From NCBI RefSeq assembly GCF_932276165.1, contig NC_064004.1, positions 3,978,001-4,042,000 of the forward strand: 64,000 nucleotides of DNA, given 5' to 3'. Under the pieces are notes generated by a model. It was not told the origin of the DNA and did no database searches. It saw only the letters and a list, made by a program, of their open reading frames with translations. Position numbers and translations under genes: made by a program. This DNA is from Plutella xylostella. Lineage: Eukaryota > Arthropoda > Insecta > Lepidoptera > Plutellidae. Positions 21,992 to 33,969 of the stretch are shown here, piece after piece. Within the stretch, counting starts at the first letter, position 1. Each line of letters opens with the position of its first letter.

Positions 21992-23202
21992 CTATTTTAA
22001 ACATATTGGATCCCATCGCTCATGATAATAGCATTGAAAGCTATGAAGTTCATTCGTATAAGCCTTACATAAACAGTTTTAACAAAAATGATGAGATTCG
22101 CATTCCTATTAATCAGCAAGACTTATACGTTTTACCATCAGCGAGTACACTATACATAGAAGGTTCGGTTAATGTACATCGTCCAAACGGAGATAAAAGA
22201 GAAAGAGTAAGTAGTGTGGAGTTTGTGAACAATTCAATACTCTTTCTTTTTCAAGATATTCGTTATGAACTAAATGGTGTTGAAATTGATAGAATAAAAA
22301 ATGTTGGTGTTACAACTACTATGAAATCGTTGATATCTATGAATGAAAATGAATCCAAAATGTCGCGTTTGTGGGGGTGGGACACTAATGGTGTAAAAAA
22401 TACAACAGGCCATTTTTCCGTTTGTATACCATTAAACAAAGTTCTTGGTTTTGCAGAGGATTATAATAAAATAATAATGAATTGTAAGCATGAGTTGATA
22501 CTTCTGCGTAGTAATACAAACCTAAATGCTATAAAATTAAGCACAAATGAAGTTTTAGACGATATAAAAATTAACAAAATAGTATGGAGAGTTCCACATA
22601 TAAAAGTTTCAGATCGTGAGAGAGTTAACTTGCTGAGATATTTAGAAAAAGATAGACCTATATGTTTAGGATTTAGGAATTGGGATCTCTATGAATACCC
22701 TCTGTTACCCAGAACTACAAAACACACTTGGTCAATAAAAACTTCATCGCAAATAGAAAAGCCACGCTTTGTTATAATAGGTCTGCAAACAGAAAGAAAA
22801 AACATTGGAACTGGAAATATGTCACAGTTTGATCACTGTTATTTACGTGACGTTAAAGTTTTTTTAAATTCTACTTACTTTCCCTATGAAAGCCTCAACG
22901 TAAACTTTTCAGACGACAGATATTTGTTATTATACGAGATGTATGCTAAATTCCAGCAGTCTTATTACGGACACCGTTGTGAACCGTTGTTGAGTTTAAA
23001 AGAATTCAAGGATATATGTCCTTTATTTGTAATTGATTGTTGTAGACAAAACGAAACCTTGAAAACTGGTCCTGTAGACGTTCGTATAGAACTAGAAAGT
23101 GACTTAGAAATTCCTGATCATACTTCTGCCTACTGCCTCATTCTGAACGATTGTATAATCGAGTATAAGCCACTTTCAAATATTGTGAAAAAAATAACAT
23201 GA
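21988..23202 (+). CDS. MCP: Major capsid protein (double jelly roll, hexon-like)
   Basis: 404 aa, complete. The N-terminus has an early EVHSYKPY segment, then RIPINQQDLYVLPSASTLYI and FLFQDIRYELNGVEIDRIKN, a block that is highly recognisable in Polinton/adintovirus hexons. MSRLWGWD and the later LPRTTKHTW and YYGHRCEPLLSLKEF stretches also fit the family. It would form the trimeric capsomers of an icosahedral particle. No frameshift or stop is seen. It starts within an ATGA overlap with the small basic ORF and ends with an ATGA overlap to the 165-aa gene. Confidence 0.88.
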   Translation: MTILNILDPIAHDNSIESYEVHSYKPYINSFNKNDEIRIPINQQDLYVLPSASTLYIEGSVNVHRPNGDKRERVSSVEFVNNSILFLFQDIRYELNGVEIDRIKNVGVTTTMKSLISMNENESKMSRLWGWDTNGVKNTTGHFSVCIPLNKVLGFAEDYNKIIMNCKHELILLRSNTNLNAIKLSTNEVLDDIKINKIVWRVPHIKVSDRERVNLLRYLEKDRPICLGFRNWDLYEYPLLPRTTKHTWSIKTSSQIEKPRFVIIGLQTERKNIGTGNMSQFDHCYLRDVKVFLNSTYFPYESLNVNFSDDRYLLLYEMYAKFQQSYYGHRCEPLLSLKEFKDICPLFVIDCCRQNETLKTGPVDVRIELESDLEIPDHTSAYCLILNDCIIEYKPLSNIVKKIT

Positions 23203-23696
23203 ATCCTGAATACAGTTTCGTTGACTTACAAGGATTTTATAATTATAAAAACGACTTCATTGTTAAAGAGTTTGCAATAGCTACTAAAGATTTTACGCAA
23301 ATATATTTAGTAAAGCCTCCATATAATTTTTCAACTTTAACTGATAGTGAAAAAAGACAAGTAAGATGGTTGGAAAGAAATAGAGGAATTTACTGGCGTG
23401 AAGGATTCGTAGATTACCTTGAATTTAAAAGGTTGATTAAACCTGTATTGCTCGATAAAACATTATTTGTCAAAGGTTATGAAAAGATTAATTGGGTAAA
23501 AAAACTATCACCATTTTGTTCAGTCATAGATATAGAAGAACAAGGATGTCCTAATCTTGAAACTCTATGTAAAAAATATGATAAAGATAAAAAATTCAAT
23601 TGCTTTAACCACAAAAATGTCTGTGCCTTAAAAAATGTGCTTTGTGTTAAGCGATGGTATTACGATAATTTATTAGGTATTTCTACTTTAAGTTAG
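23199..23696 (+). CDS. Conserved Polinton protein, possible nuclease-like fold (165 aa)
   Basis: A complete frame beginning four bases inside the major capsid gene. The N-terminus (FVDLQGFYNYKNDFIVKEFAI) has the spacing of the first acidic strand of RNase H-like or DEDD exonuclease folds. A conserved QVRWLERNRGIYWREG block, an FVKGYEKINWVKKL block, and a Cys-rich C-terminus (GCPNLETLC, then several Cys and one His) follow. Proteins of this type accompany arthropod Polintons. The nuclease idea is inference from the strand pattern only. It is the last rightward gene before convergence with the minus-strand genes. Confidence 0.75.
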   Translation: MNPEYSFVDLQGFYNYKNDFIVKEFAIATKDFTQIYLVKPPYNFSTLTDSEKRQVRWLERNRGIYWREGFVDYLEFKRLIKPVLLDKTLFVKGYEKINWVKKLSPFCSVIDIEEQGCPNLETLCKKYDKDKKFNCFNHKNVCALKNVLCVKRWYYDNLLGISTLS

Positions 23697-23833
23697 TTTA
23701 ATTAATAAAATGACTATGTTTAATAATTAAGTAGGTATTGATTTTTTATGTAATAAATGTTAATAAAATTAAAAAATGCCTTTATTTTTATAAAACCAAA
23801 CTATATTTATTATCACATACACTTAAAAATAGA

Positions 23834-24314
23834 CTAATAATTATTACACATCTTTTTTGAAATTTTGTTGACAATATTCTCTGCCATGTCCATTACTTCA
23901 TCTACGGGATCTACAACCACGTATTGAGCACTTAACACTGCATTTTCACTATTTGTGTCCTGACACTCATTTAGATCAAACACTTCTATTTTCACTAAGC
24001 GATGACCTCTCTTTACTGCCTTGCTAACCACATATGATTTCAATGTGGATTCTTTTGCAGTCCGTTTTCTCGTAGGTTTGCTCTTCCGCTTCCCGCCGTC
24101 TGCAGGACCTGGATTCCGTATTTCCTCGACATCGCTCTCGAGCCCTTCCAACATGTTCTGTGCATAGTAGTAGGGGTCAGTCAGATCAGCCTCATCTAAG
24201 ATCTATGGACAATAAAAATAATTATTATAATTAAATAAATTATACTTAGGAAGCTGACACTAAGACAAAAACTGTTTTAAAACGTAAAATTAAAACTTAC
24301 CGAAATAGACATGT
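23834..24314 (-). CDS. Small spliced Polinton accessory gene
   Basis: Two exons are suggested. Exon 1 is only four codons (ATG at 24312-24314, MSIS, then a GTAAG donor), and exon 2 runs from an acceptor near 24202 (TTGTCCATAG) to the stop at 23834. The predicted product is about 125 aa. It has an acidic Tyr-rich start (DEADLTDPYYYAQNM), a basic nuclear-signal-like centre (KRKSKPTRKRTAKES), and a C-terminal domain of unknown type. An unspliced start inside exon 2 at 24154 would still give 106 aa. The layout of acidic N-terminus, Lys/Arg linker and small domain resembles the other minus-strand accessory gene (29134-37690), but no family is recognised. Confidence 0.6.
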
Positions 24315-24744
24315 TCTCGCCAAAATGGTATTCTCCTTTACTCGATCAAAATAAGCATGAGTCCTATTGTAAAAAATGCTTCACTTAATATACGTATCGG
24401 TAAATGAAGCAGTCATTTTCTATCTCTATGAAATCGTATAGGAGTGAGTAGCTTACAACTTAACCAAGTTGTTGTCATTATTTTTTGCTGACTGTTTAAA
24501 CTGCGGTCATGCCCCCGCGCACGCGCACATTAAGTAACCTACATTAGCGTTCATAAAAAATGCTGACGTTCAACCTAGTCCCGCGCATTCTAATGGTTTC
24601 TTATTTTCCTAATGAAAAAAGCAGAGAAATAAAACAGAACTAATAATAATAACTAAAATTTATTCATTATAACATACACATACACTTAATACCTAATTAT
24701 AATTATAATAATAAGTACCTAAAACTAAACTTAACCTAAGGTTC

Positions 24745-24891
24745 GCTTGCACGATAAAGTTAAACGTACGGTCAGGTGCAGAGAAACCTGACCCCCCGCT
24801 CATAGTAACAATGCTTCTGAGGGGTCAGGTGTCTCTGCCCCTTACTGTACTCGTCATTAGGGTAAACAACATTTAACTTCCTCGTGCAGGC
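24745..24891. repeat. Imperfect foldback (about 147 bp)
   Basis: The inner arms contain GGGGTCAGGT-xTCTCTGC in inverted orientation (24770-24795 and 24821-24841). The outer arms, CTTGCACGATAAAGTTAAA and its partner ATTTAACTTCCTCGTGCAGG, extend it. It could be a small MITE or a structured control element. Confidence 0.6.
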
Positions 24892-25074
24892 TAGGCTTAA
24901 AACTATTATTACCAATTATTTTTTAAACCATACTTTGTTAGTAACAATGTTGCTTATTGTATGTTAGTTTCTTACAGCTAATACTTATATCCTATAAAAC
25001 ATTATTAACATATTTAATTATACTAAATGACCTTATTAATAAAAACCTAATCGAACTCTCAAAACTGTTTTGCC

Positions 25075-25175
25075 TATAGTGCGCGCGGGGCTAGCTGGTC
25101 GCGCCCCGCCTCCCCGTCCCACCGTGCACCGCTCACATACCTAAGACGCGGACAGCTAGTTCCGCGCGCACTATA
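25075..25175. repeat. GC-rich hairpin/MITE with TATAGTGCGCGCGG ends
   Basis: TATAGTGCGCGCGG plus CTAGCTG and a TCGCG core pair with 25147-25175. The high GC content contrasts sharply with the surrounding AT-rich DNA. Confidence 0.6.
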
Positions 25176-25291
25176 ATACACTGTTTAATGGAAAGGGACA
25201 AAACAATTAGTTGGAGATGGTTTGAAGGATCGATTCGCTTTTTATTTATAAGGTCGTAGGTGTATAAGTTAATGGTCAATTTCAATCTTTT

Positions 25292-28200
25292 TTATTTTCC
25301 TAATATTGAGGTATGACCCCACGCTATAGTTGATATTCGATTACGATTAATTAAACGTTTGTCATCATTTCTTGATAATGCGACTTTGTTTACGCTTTGA
25401 GTGAAAATTTCGTGTTTTATTGATTTAAAAAGAATATTTTTCTTTCGCAGCACTTTTCCTTCAAATAAGGTCTGCTCATAATTACTAAAATCTAGATTAC
25501 GGATAACACTCATTTTTACTCCTTTAGCTTTTTTGATGGTTTTATTCAAAGTTCTGAAGCAATATAGTTTCGATCGCAATCCTACAAATTCCGTGATAAT
25601 TTTTCCTCCCATCTCATCCTTAAATAGTCCAGGAATCTTTTTGTTTCTCAGAGGAATAAGATATTTATTATTAATATCGTAATTACTCGTATCAAAGTGA
25701 GTTAGAAGACGGTATTTCAAATCTTGAAAGAAATTATCTGTCCATAAAAGGTAGATAAAGCTATCTGTGTCAGTGTAGCACAACTCGACTCGTTTTCCGT
25801 ACATAGGTTTAATGATGGAATAGTGGAAGTCATACATGTGACTTTTTGACAACTCCAGAACGGCGAACCCGATGTAAATAGGTTTATCTAAAACCACTCG
25901 CTCAGGTTTCATTTGGATTGCTACCAAATTTTCTGAAAAAATAGATGCACTATGAAAATTTGGTCGGGCAACTAATTTTTCCGCTGATTTGAATTTTTTT
26001 GTTTTATTTTGACTGTCGTTCCATTGATTTACTAAATGAACGTTTACTCTTCGTTCAGTGTTTTCAATAGTCTTTCCAAATATACTGTTGTTTAACAGCT
26101 TAAAAAAGTCTTGTTCGAACGTTGATTGCGCTTGCTGCCTCAGTTGTGTATTAAGTTCAATATATTGTTTTAGATATGCACTTTGACGAAAAGTAATGGC
26201 TCTATGAATTTTCCTCAATTTTAAACCGTGTTTTAAGCACGTTTTTAGGTGCACATAGTGAATGACATATCGATATTTATCGTACAAATTTGGTATTAGT
26301 TTTGCGCTCTTTCCACCGGGAGCTGTGCACCGATCGGGACAAAATGGAAAATCGTTGTGGTCATCATGTAAATTTTCGGGATAAATAATGTCAACTTCAA
26401 GAATGAAACCAAAAGTTGCATTATCGGGAACTGATGCGATGTCTATAGTATCCACCTCTGACTGCTCTAAAAATCTGAAATCCGATAGAGGTAATAATGC
26501 TGACATGCTGAAGCCATACAAATTGTTGGCATCAATGTAGATAATAAAAGAGTCGGGCAGTGATGGCTCGTAATCAGGCATGTATTTATTGTTTGCTTTA
26601 GCATATCGCTTGGAGCACATACATACACCACCTCGTATTCCATCCTGAATCATACGGACGATTGCCAAATCACTAAGTAACTCTAATCGAACTTTTGTTT
26701 TTAAAAGCATCGCGTCAAAAGATAAGCTAGGAGCTGTGAGGTAAAATGCTGGGTCTAATTGGTAATATCGTTTGCATGTCTTGCGGAAATTTTCAAAAAT
26801 GTCGGCTAATAGCAATACATCGGTTTTTACGTAGAGATCGGTATATTCACCCAAATCATTTATAGAGAAGGTTTCCCATACTGTTTTCGCGTGCTCATAA
26901 TCTTGATCGGAAATATCTTGATCACTGATTGAATTATAGAAATATGATTTTTGGGGAAGATCTTTCTCTTCATAACGTTCCCACTGTGACATGTAGTCAT
27001 ATGGATAAACGCCTTTGCGAGTAAGTAAATTGAACTCATTCTCAATAGGAAAAAATGATTTTAACAGGGAGAATTCCTCTACTTTCATAGTTTTCGTGAG
27101 TTTATCCAAACTAGTACCCAAAAATTTATATGAATCGATAAAACGAAGTTGGATACCTTCATTTTTCGATAGCGGTATATATTTTGTAAAAGAAATATAG
27201 TTCTCTTTGGTTTTGGGTATTATTTTTATTGCACCCGGCGCTGCGCCTAGCTCTTTAATAAACAAATGACAATCGTAACCTGATAAATTATGAAAAACTA
27301 TAGGAACGAAGTTTGGTAATTTAAATTGTAAATTGCAATGACTGTGAGCCGCCCCCCGATAAAGACCTGTGATATGGCAATGATCTCGAACTTTATCGAA
27401 TAATAAAAGATGATCACAAATATGACAGCGGATAGCAGTTTCAAAACTTTTAAGATTATCTTCTGTAAATATAATTTTTACATTCTTTTTTAAAACAGCA
27501 TATATTTGCTTTGTGTCTCGATAAAGCCATTCAACAAACTTTGACACGCAGTCTGTACCGCGATAGCTAACATACCGATTATACTTTTCATCCATAGTGC
27601 AAACAATATAGTAACCAAATGCTGACGGGACATGTTGTTGCAATGTGCTAGTGCTCGCAATGTTGGGATCGGCTTCACAACCTTGATGACGTTGAAGCAT
27701 TGTTTCAAAGTCGGCGTAAATAATAAAGGGCATATTTTGTTTTCGTTCATAATTCTTAAATGCAAGAAATGAACCTTGTTTAGGGAGGACTGTTGCAATA
27801 CCTCCACACAAATGATTTTCTACTTCATTCGATGTGTTGAAAAAAAGGAGGCAAGAGTCACAAAAATGTAACTGCTGATGATGTTTTGTTATTTGACTTC
27901 TGACCAGGCGGGGAAGATTTTTAATTAAGCAAAAGTGAGATCCCTCATCATTCTCTAGAAACAGTAAATGAACTATATTTTTTGCAGTAGAAGAGTCTGA
28001 CCTGTACAATGGGCCTATAACAGTTTTCTTACCCTGCAGACCATATACAAAAATAGCTATATCTGGATTATTTTTTTCGAACACTGCAATGTCTGAAAAA
28101 TTTGTTGGAAATGACATACCCTGTATGTTAAAAATATTACGAAAGTCTGGATAAGACGAAACCCTGTCGGGATGGCTTTTTGAAGGAAATAGAGCAGCTG

Positions 28201-28804
28201 TAACACACCAAAGAAAACAGTAAGGATCATCATTTTTAATATTGACACACGCTTTTTTGTTTTTTATAAATTTTGGTAATTCTATGAAAGATGACCCACT
28301 TAATGGTTGATATTTATTTATGTTGATTTCAAGATGAGAGTTACTCAAAAAGGTCCAGCCGCTATCTTGCTCGGAAAACTCTTCAATCTTTTTTTTCAAA
28401 GTGCTTTTAATTTCTGAGAAAAAAGAATCGAAATTGTAATTCATGTGTAGAGTTACGTTTTTCGTTCCAAACGACTTTAGTTCTTGCGAATCATTTTTGT
28501 ACATTAGGAAAAATGAGAATAGCTCAACATTTACTTTTATGCAAAAGTGGGTTTTCAATGACTGATTTATTAGAGATTTTATTTTATCATGAATAGACTG
28601 AAAAAATGAATCCAATGAACGCTGTGCATCATCATTAGCCTTTATCTTATAAGTCGCAATGCGATTACGGAATGCAGAGGCAAGAATCTCAACATCATCT
28701 GACAAGCGATAAGTTACAGCCCTGCTTTTGTGGTCACTGCTACGCAAGTGCCCTACCCAGCTTTTCGGGTTGATAAGAGTTTTACAAGTAGTACAGTAAG
28801 GCAT
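25292..28804 (-). CDS. POLB: Protein-primed family B DNA polymerase
   Basis: 1170 aa, complete. It replicates Polinton DNA from a terminal protein primer. An N-terminal zinc finger (C4, C7, H19, H25) precedes a region with YCFLWCVTAALFPSKSHPDR, typical of Polinton polymerases. The 3'-5' exonuclease motifs are YADFET near 363 and LSGYDCHLF near 510. Polymerase motifs: A, IYIDANNLYGFSMS near 755; B, LLNNSIFGKT near 905; C, YTDTDSF near 1011. Segments between A and B match the TPR insertion layout of protein-primed enzymes. No stop or frameshift is seen. It lies on the minus strand, opposite to the capsid cluster. Confidence 0.93.
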   Translation of the reverse strand: MPYCTTCKTLINPKSWVGHLRSSDHKSRAVTYRLSDDVEILASAFRNRIATYKIKANDDAQRSLDSFFQSIHDKIKSLINQSLKTHFCIKVNVELFSFFLMYKNDSQELKSFGTKNVTLHMNYNFDSFFSEIKSTLKKKIEEFSEQDSGWTFLSNSHLEININKYQPLSGSSFIELPKFIKNKKACVNIKNDDPYCFLWCVTAALFPSKSHPDRVSSYPDFRNIFNIQGMSFPTNFSDIAVFEKNNPDIAIFVYGLQGKKTVIGPLYRSDSSTAKNIVHLLFLENDEGSHFCLIKNLPRLVRSQITKHHQQLHFCDSCLLFFNTSNEVENHLCGGIATVLPKQGSFLAFKNYERKQNMPFIIYADFETMLQRHQGCEADPNIASTSTLQQHVPSAFGYYIVCTMDEKYNRYVSYRGTDCVSKFVEWLYRDTKQIYAVLKKNVKIIFTEDNLKSFETAIRCHICDHLLLFDKVRDHCHITGLYRGAAHSHCNLQFKLPNFVPIVFHNLSGYDCHLFIKELGAAPGAIKIIPKTKENYISFTKYIPLSKNEGIQLRFIDSYKFLGTSLDKLTKTMKVEEFSLLKSFFPIENEFNLLTRKGVYPYDYMSQWERYEEKDLPQKSYFYNSISDQDISDQDYEHAKTVWETFSINDLGEYTDLYVKTDVLLLADIFENFRKTCKRYYQLDPAFYLTAPSLSFDAMLLKTKVRLELLSDLAIVRMIQDGIRGGVCMCSKRYAKANNKYMPDYEPSLPDSFIIYIDANNLYGFSMSALLPLSDFRFLEQSEVDTIDIASVPDNATFGFILEVDIIYPENLHDDHNDFPFCPDRCTAPGGKSAKLIPNLYDKYRYVIHYVHLKTCLKHGLKLRKIHRAITFRQSAYLKQYIELNTQLRQQAQSTFEQDFFKLLNNSIFGKTIENTERRVNVHLVNQWNDSQNKTKKFKSAEKLVARPNFHSASIFSENLVAIQMKPERVVLDKPIYIGFAVLELSKSHMYDFHYSIIKPMYGKRVELCYTDTDSFIYLLWTDNFFQDLKYRLLTHFDTSNYDINNKYLIPLRNKKIPGLFKDEMGGKIITEFVGLRSKLYCFRTLNKTIKKAKGVKMSVIRNLDFSNYEQTLFEGKVLRKKNILFKSIKHEIFTQSVNKVALSRNDDKRLINRNRISTIAWGHTSILGK

Positions 28805-29133
28805 TGTAGCTATAAAATTGAAATTGATCAGAACTTTAAATAAAAATATCTAGTAAGGCTGCGTAAATAAAAAATTGAAATTGACCAGAACTTTAAATAA
28901 AAATCCTATAAGTGTAACTATGATTAGTAGGTAAAACAAAAAAACCTAATAACTAAAACGAGAAAATATTATTATTTTATATTTATTTTAACGTTATAAA
29001 ATTTTACTTCAACAAAAAAAACCTAATATTATAGAAACATAAAATATTATTTATTATTATAATAAATAATAATATTATTATTTGATATAAAAAAATAAAC
29101 ATAAAATATTATTTATTATTATAATATTATATT
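28805..29133. other. AT-rich spacer with palindromic ATTATT runs
   Basis: Very AT-rich, with repeated AATATTATTTATTATTATAAT in both orientations (about 29035-29155). It separates the polymerase start from the stop of the accessory gene and may contain the polymerase promoter. No box could be fixed. Confidence 0.5.
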
Positions 29134-31036
29134 ATTATTTTATGTTTATTTTTTCGCCATAAAATGTTGGCTCGGTGTCTTCGAAGAGTGTGTATACACT
29201 CTTCATGAATTTTTGTAAGGCCTCCCAGTGAGGCGTGTCTTGATCGGCTTGCAACCGAACAGTCACCACAGGCGCGGATCCACCCATATGGGCAAGATGG
29301 GCATGCCCATCACCTAAATGACTTGCCATATAACACCATGGGACTTTTAAATATTATAATTTAGTTATTTCCTCACTTTGGAGATAGGTAATAGCTGTTT
29401 TTATATGTTGGTGGTGATGATTTTAGATGATGAAATGAAAAATATTTTTCTTCCACCCCCAAATCCCTCCGATAGTTTTTGTTAAAGAATTCAAAACCAT
29501 AAAATTTTCAGTTATGCCAGGAGTTTGTGTTTGTGTGATAAATAGTATTAAGTGCAACGAGAATGAGTCTAGTTTCATCGTCATAAGTCAAATAGTTTTT
29601 TTATGATAAGTACCTACAGTTATTTAAAAGAAAGCCATCTTTTGAGAAAACCACACCACCATTTCAATCAGATTACATTTCTTATTTACGATCCCTAAGG
29701 TGGTTTGTGGAAAAAGTTACCTCAATCTATCTATATTTATAAAAGTGAAAGGTCACGTATACACTGACTCATCACGAAATCTCAGAAACTTCAAGTTCTA
29801 GGAGTCTGAAATTTTGTATGGGGGTTTTATTTAGGACATAAGGAGCTCACTATGACGGGATTTTGCTAAATTCAACCCTAAGGGGGTAAAAAGGGGTGTC
29901 AAAGTTTGTATGAAACTTCTATAGTTTTAATAGTATGGTATTGAAATTTGGCAGGGACGTAGCATAAGTACCGTAGAGGTGCACTAAAAAACATTTTTCC
30001 CTAAATTCTCAAAGGAAAATTTGCGGGAAAAAGTTTTTTTTTTTTTTAAACTAAACCGCTTTTAAGTTAGTCGCTTGAAATTTGACATGCAGATACCTTA
30101 GTAAACTTAAAGCTTAGTTACAACAGGATATTGCAAAATTCCAACGGGAACGGGAGTTAGCAAGAAAAAAATGAGTGAAATAACGATAAATATTCCGTGA
30201 AAGTTTGTAAGTAGGTTTGTTAATAAAGCTTAGAATCATCAGATCATACAAGCTAAAATTTTTCGCAGAATTTCCACAGAAAAATCTTTTAAGGCGAAGT
30301 GAAGCTCGCGGGAAATGCTAGTAATGTATCTGTTATCTAAATATCTAACAAAATGATACGAGTTATGTAGGTAGATTGGTGAGTCGATCTTTTCCATTAA
30401 ATGGGTGATAGAGGAACACATTTCCAGTCGATTTAACGCTAATGCGTGATGTTAAACTTAACTATTTCTGAGTTATTTAAGATTTATGTTTTATTGTCTA
30501 AATGTTTGAAACAAAATTTTGAAAAACTAGCGATTTTTTTAAATTTCTTTTGTTTGTATTACAATAAAAGAATTTGTATAAAACAAATTAAATTTCTTAT
30601 TGCCACTCAAAAAAATATATTATAATAGTTAAATGTGCATTATTTGGCTTTATTTAGTCACAGTAGCTCAAAATAGTTGACATTTCATTAAAAATACAAT
30701 GTGTTTTTTTTCGAACCCGACAAACTTTAAGGGTGTATTCTACGAGTGATTCCATCAAGAAAACACCCCCATATGTTGGGTCAAATCTCAATTCCTAGAA
30801 ATGGCGGCCATTTTAAAGTTTTAGATCCTTAGTTTTCATAAAAATTCATATCTCGAGATTCAAACGGCTTACGGACATGAAATAAAATGCTTTTATCCGC
30901 AAAAAGTCATCTCTATCGAATAAAAATATGCAAAATTGCAAAAAAGTTACATAAAATAAGTTACAAGCACCTAATCTAGTTTTTTTGACACAAAAAAACA
31001 GCAAAAATTTACATTTACTTGAATAACTAAATACTG

Positions 31037-33197
31037 GGCCCCAAGTCTACTAAACGCATTAGAGTAAAATTGGATGTCGATTGTATGTCGACAGCATGTC
31101 GACAGCGAACTATGACACATTTGGCAGTCTTGTATTTTTTAAGACCATAGTGTCAGCTCGATGGAAGTTGGATGGAAGCCACCATGAAGCCACTCATATT
31201 ACATTGAACAAAACGCTAGTCCACTGACAAGTGCCACACCGATATCGTCTCTCGGGTGACAATTTGCGTAGTCCACTATTTATTAACGTTTCCGTCAATG
31301 GCTTCATTATGGTTTATCTGTCAAAAATCACCTTTGTGAGGCCATTGAGCAGATACACCTAAGATACACGTTTTATTCAGATGTTGTCAACATGAATTGG
31401 AATATTCATTTCAATTTGCGGTGGGAAATGCTATTATTAGCAGACAGAGTGGATAGAGGTCGTCGGGAGTTGAAGGAACGGCGTCGAAATCGCGCCTTCA
31501 TGAGGCGGAATGTCGATCCTTTCCTGAGTTTGCCGGACTCGGAGTTTGTGAAGACATTTCGCCTCAGTAAGGCGCGCGAAGGAGATTGCCACGGATTTAA
31601 CTACACTGATAGCCAAAGAACGCAGGCTAGATGGTATATCTGTTATGATTAAAGTTTGGAGCCGTCTATAATTTGGCAAAATATAGAATAGAATAGAATA
31701 GAATAGAAAAACTTTATTCGACACAAAAACAACAACATAGCTGTACTGGATGGTAGAAGATCTAATACTTATACATATATGTTTCATATACTCATTGTAT
31801 TGCATTCTTTTAGCCATGTTTTATAACCGACTTCGAAAAAAGGAGGAGGTTCTCAATTCGCCTGTATCTTTTTTTTTTATCCTCAACTAACAGACAAAAC
31901 CAAAACAAAACCTCAGAAAAAGGAACCCTGTTGGTCAGAGAACAAAACGATAAATTGTTAAAATGTACTCTGTGTTGTTAAAGTTGACATAAGAAATGCA
32001 ACGGTTCTACCTTTTTTGGCATAAGATTTTTTTGCCTAATCTCGTATAGCATAGTAACGTTTGGTCAAAGTCTCGTTACGCCGAAAATCGTATGGCATAA
32101 ATCTCGTTTAGTAAAAAGTTATTTCGCATAACATTGTTTAGCCTAATAATGGTATGGCCAAATCTTGAATAGCCTAATAATGCTATGGCATAGGTTTATT
32201 AGGTTTATACAAAGTAATAATATTCGTTTGGCTTTAAATTTGACGGAGCGTCTCCCTACATAGCGCAAACTGGTGCCTTGTATTGTTTCCGCTGTTTGGA
32301 AAACGCTCCGCTCCGCTTCGCTGCGCTCCGCTTTGGTTTTGATGAACATGTGCACCTAACACGCTCCTCCTCGCTTTGCTCGTCGTCGCACCTATTTTTA
32401 GGTTTCGATCTCATGGGGTTTGTAATAATTATATTGGTCGTTAACTTTCGATTTTTTGATCATACAATATCGTGATTTTCGTGATGTAGGAGAAAAATAC
32501 CACAATTTGTACATTTACTACATACTTAATATATTATTTATTAAGATAACATTAGGAGATACACGATTATACATAGGTATAGACGAACATAAATTTGAGC
32601 AAATGAAACTTAGGTGTTTAAAGATTGTGCCTAAAGAGTTTTAGACGAAACGAGCCTTATGCCACATAAGTCTTGGCAAAGTGATGGTTCGGCCAAAAAA
32701 GTTTAGACCATACGAGTTATGCGAAATGAGTTTTGGTCAATAAAGATTATGCCAGATGAGCGGAACCCAAATGCAACATATCGACACGACGAGTTTTTTT
32801 TTTTGCCTGTGGTCTTAATTATACAGCCAGTTTAATATATGAAAAATATATTTAAATGCCATAACACGTCAATTATTGAATTTAAAAAACATCGAATAAG
32901 ATAAAACACTAATACTTTTAAATAAATAGTGTGGAAAATCATCAAATTAAGCCCAAGTCGAACGATCCGTGTATGGTGGCTTTACAAATTTGACAAAACC
33001 GGCAACACTGATAATATTCCAAGATGACGTCACGATCACCCAGAAGTCATTCTGTGTCAATAGCATTTATATTTTATCGAGACTGGCCGTGAGACGTAGG
33101 GACTACCGTTTTTGGGCCAATGACAATGGAGTTGCAATGGAGTCTCTATTGGATATCTTCATTGATATTTTTTGTAACCAATAGCAGACTTGGGGCC
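31037..33197 (+). mobile_element. PIF/Harbinger-like element (twin of 2690-4850)
   Basis: Same TIRs and CAG flanks in mirror orientation. It contains the HARBI1-like N-terminal fragment at 31392-31652 and the degenerate GGCATAA/ACGAG repeat block. Confidence 0.6.
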
Positions 33198-33969
33198 CTG
33201 AAAATAGCCCCCCTTTGATGGTATTTTATGTATTCTTTTAAAAGTATTTGACTTAAGCTAAACAATGATACCAAAACGGTATCTGTACGTCGAGGCAGTC
33301 AAGAATTATTGAAAGTTCAAGTTTTGGTATCATTGTTTAGCTTAACTCAAACACTTTTAAATAAATACATAAAAATGCTATCAAAGGGGGGCGATTTTCA
33401 AAGTTATTCAAGTAAATGTAAATTTTTGATGATTTTTTGTGTGAAAACTGTTAGATTAGGTGCTTTTAACTTATTTTTTTTATTGGATAGATACGGTTTT
33501 GGTATCATTGTTTAGCTTAACTCAAACACTTTTAAATAAATACATAAAAATGCTATCAAAGGGGGGCGATTTTCAAAGTTATTCAAGTAAATGTAAATTT
33601 TTGCGCATAAAAACATTTTATTTCATGTCCGTAAGGCGTCTAAATCTCGAGATATGATTTTCTATGAAGAAGAAGAAAAATTTGAGTATCTAAACTTTAA
33701 AATGGCCGCTATTTCTAGAATATTGAGATTTTACCCCACATATGGGGGTGTTTTCTCGATGAAATCACTCGCTGAATACACCCTTAAAGTTTGTCGGGTT
33801 CGAAAAAAAACACATTGTATAGGGTTTTTTTTGGTAAGTGGCGGTGCTAGCTCTGCTTGCGTTGAACCGTAACAAAATTTCCCACATTTTAAAAACAAAT
33901 CAGTTTTCTATTTCTTATAAATTTCCTGATACAACCTACGAAATATTTGACATATTGTACAAAAAGTTA

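Larger units (their letters stand above)
24315..25291. other. Intergenic region with two foldback structures
   Basis: Nearly 1 kb separates the small accessory gene from the polymerase 3' end. It holds an imperfect foldback at 24745-24891 and a GC-rich one at 25075-25175. Otherwise AT-rich, with no frame I can support. Confidence 0.6.
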
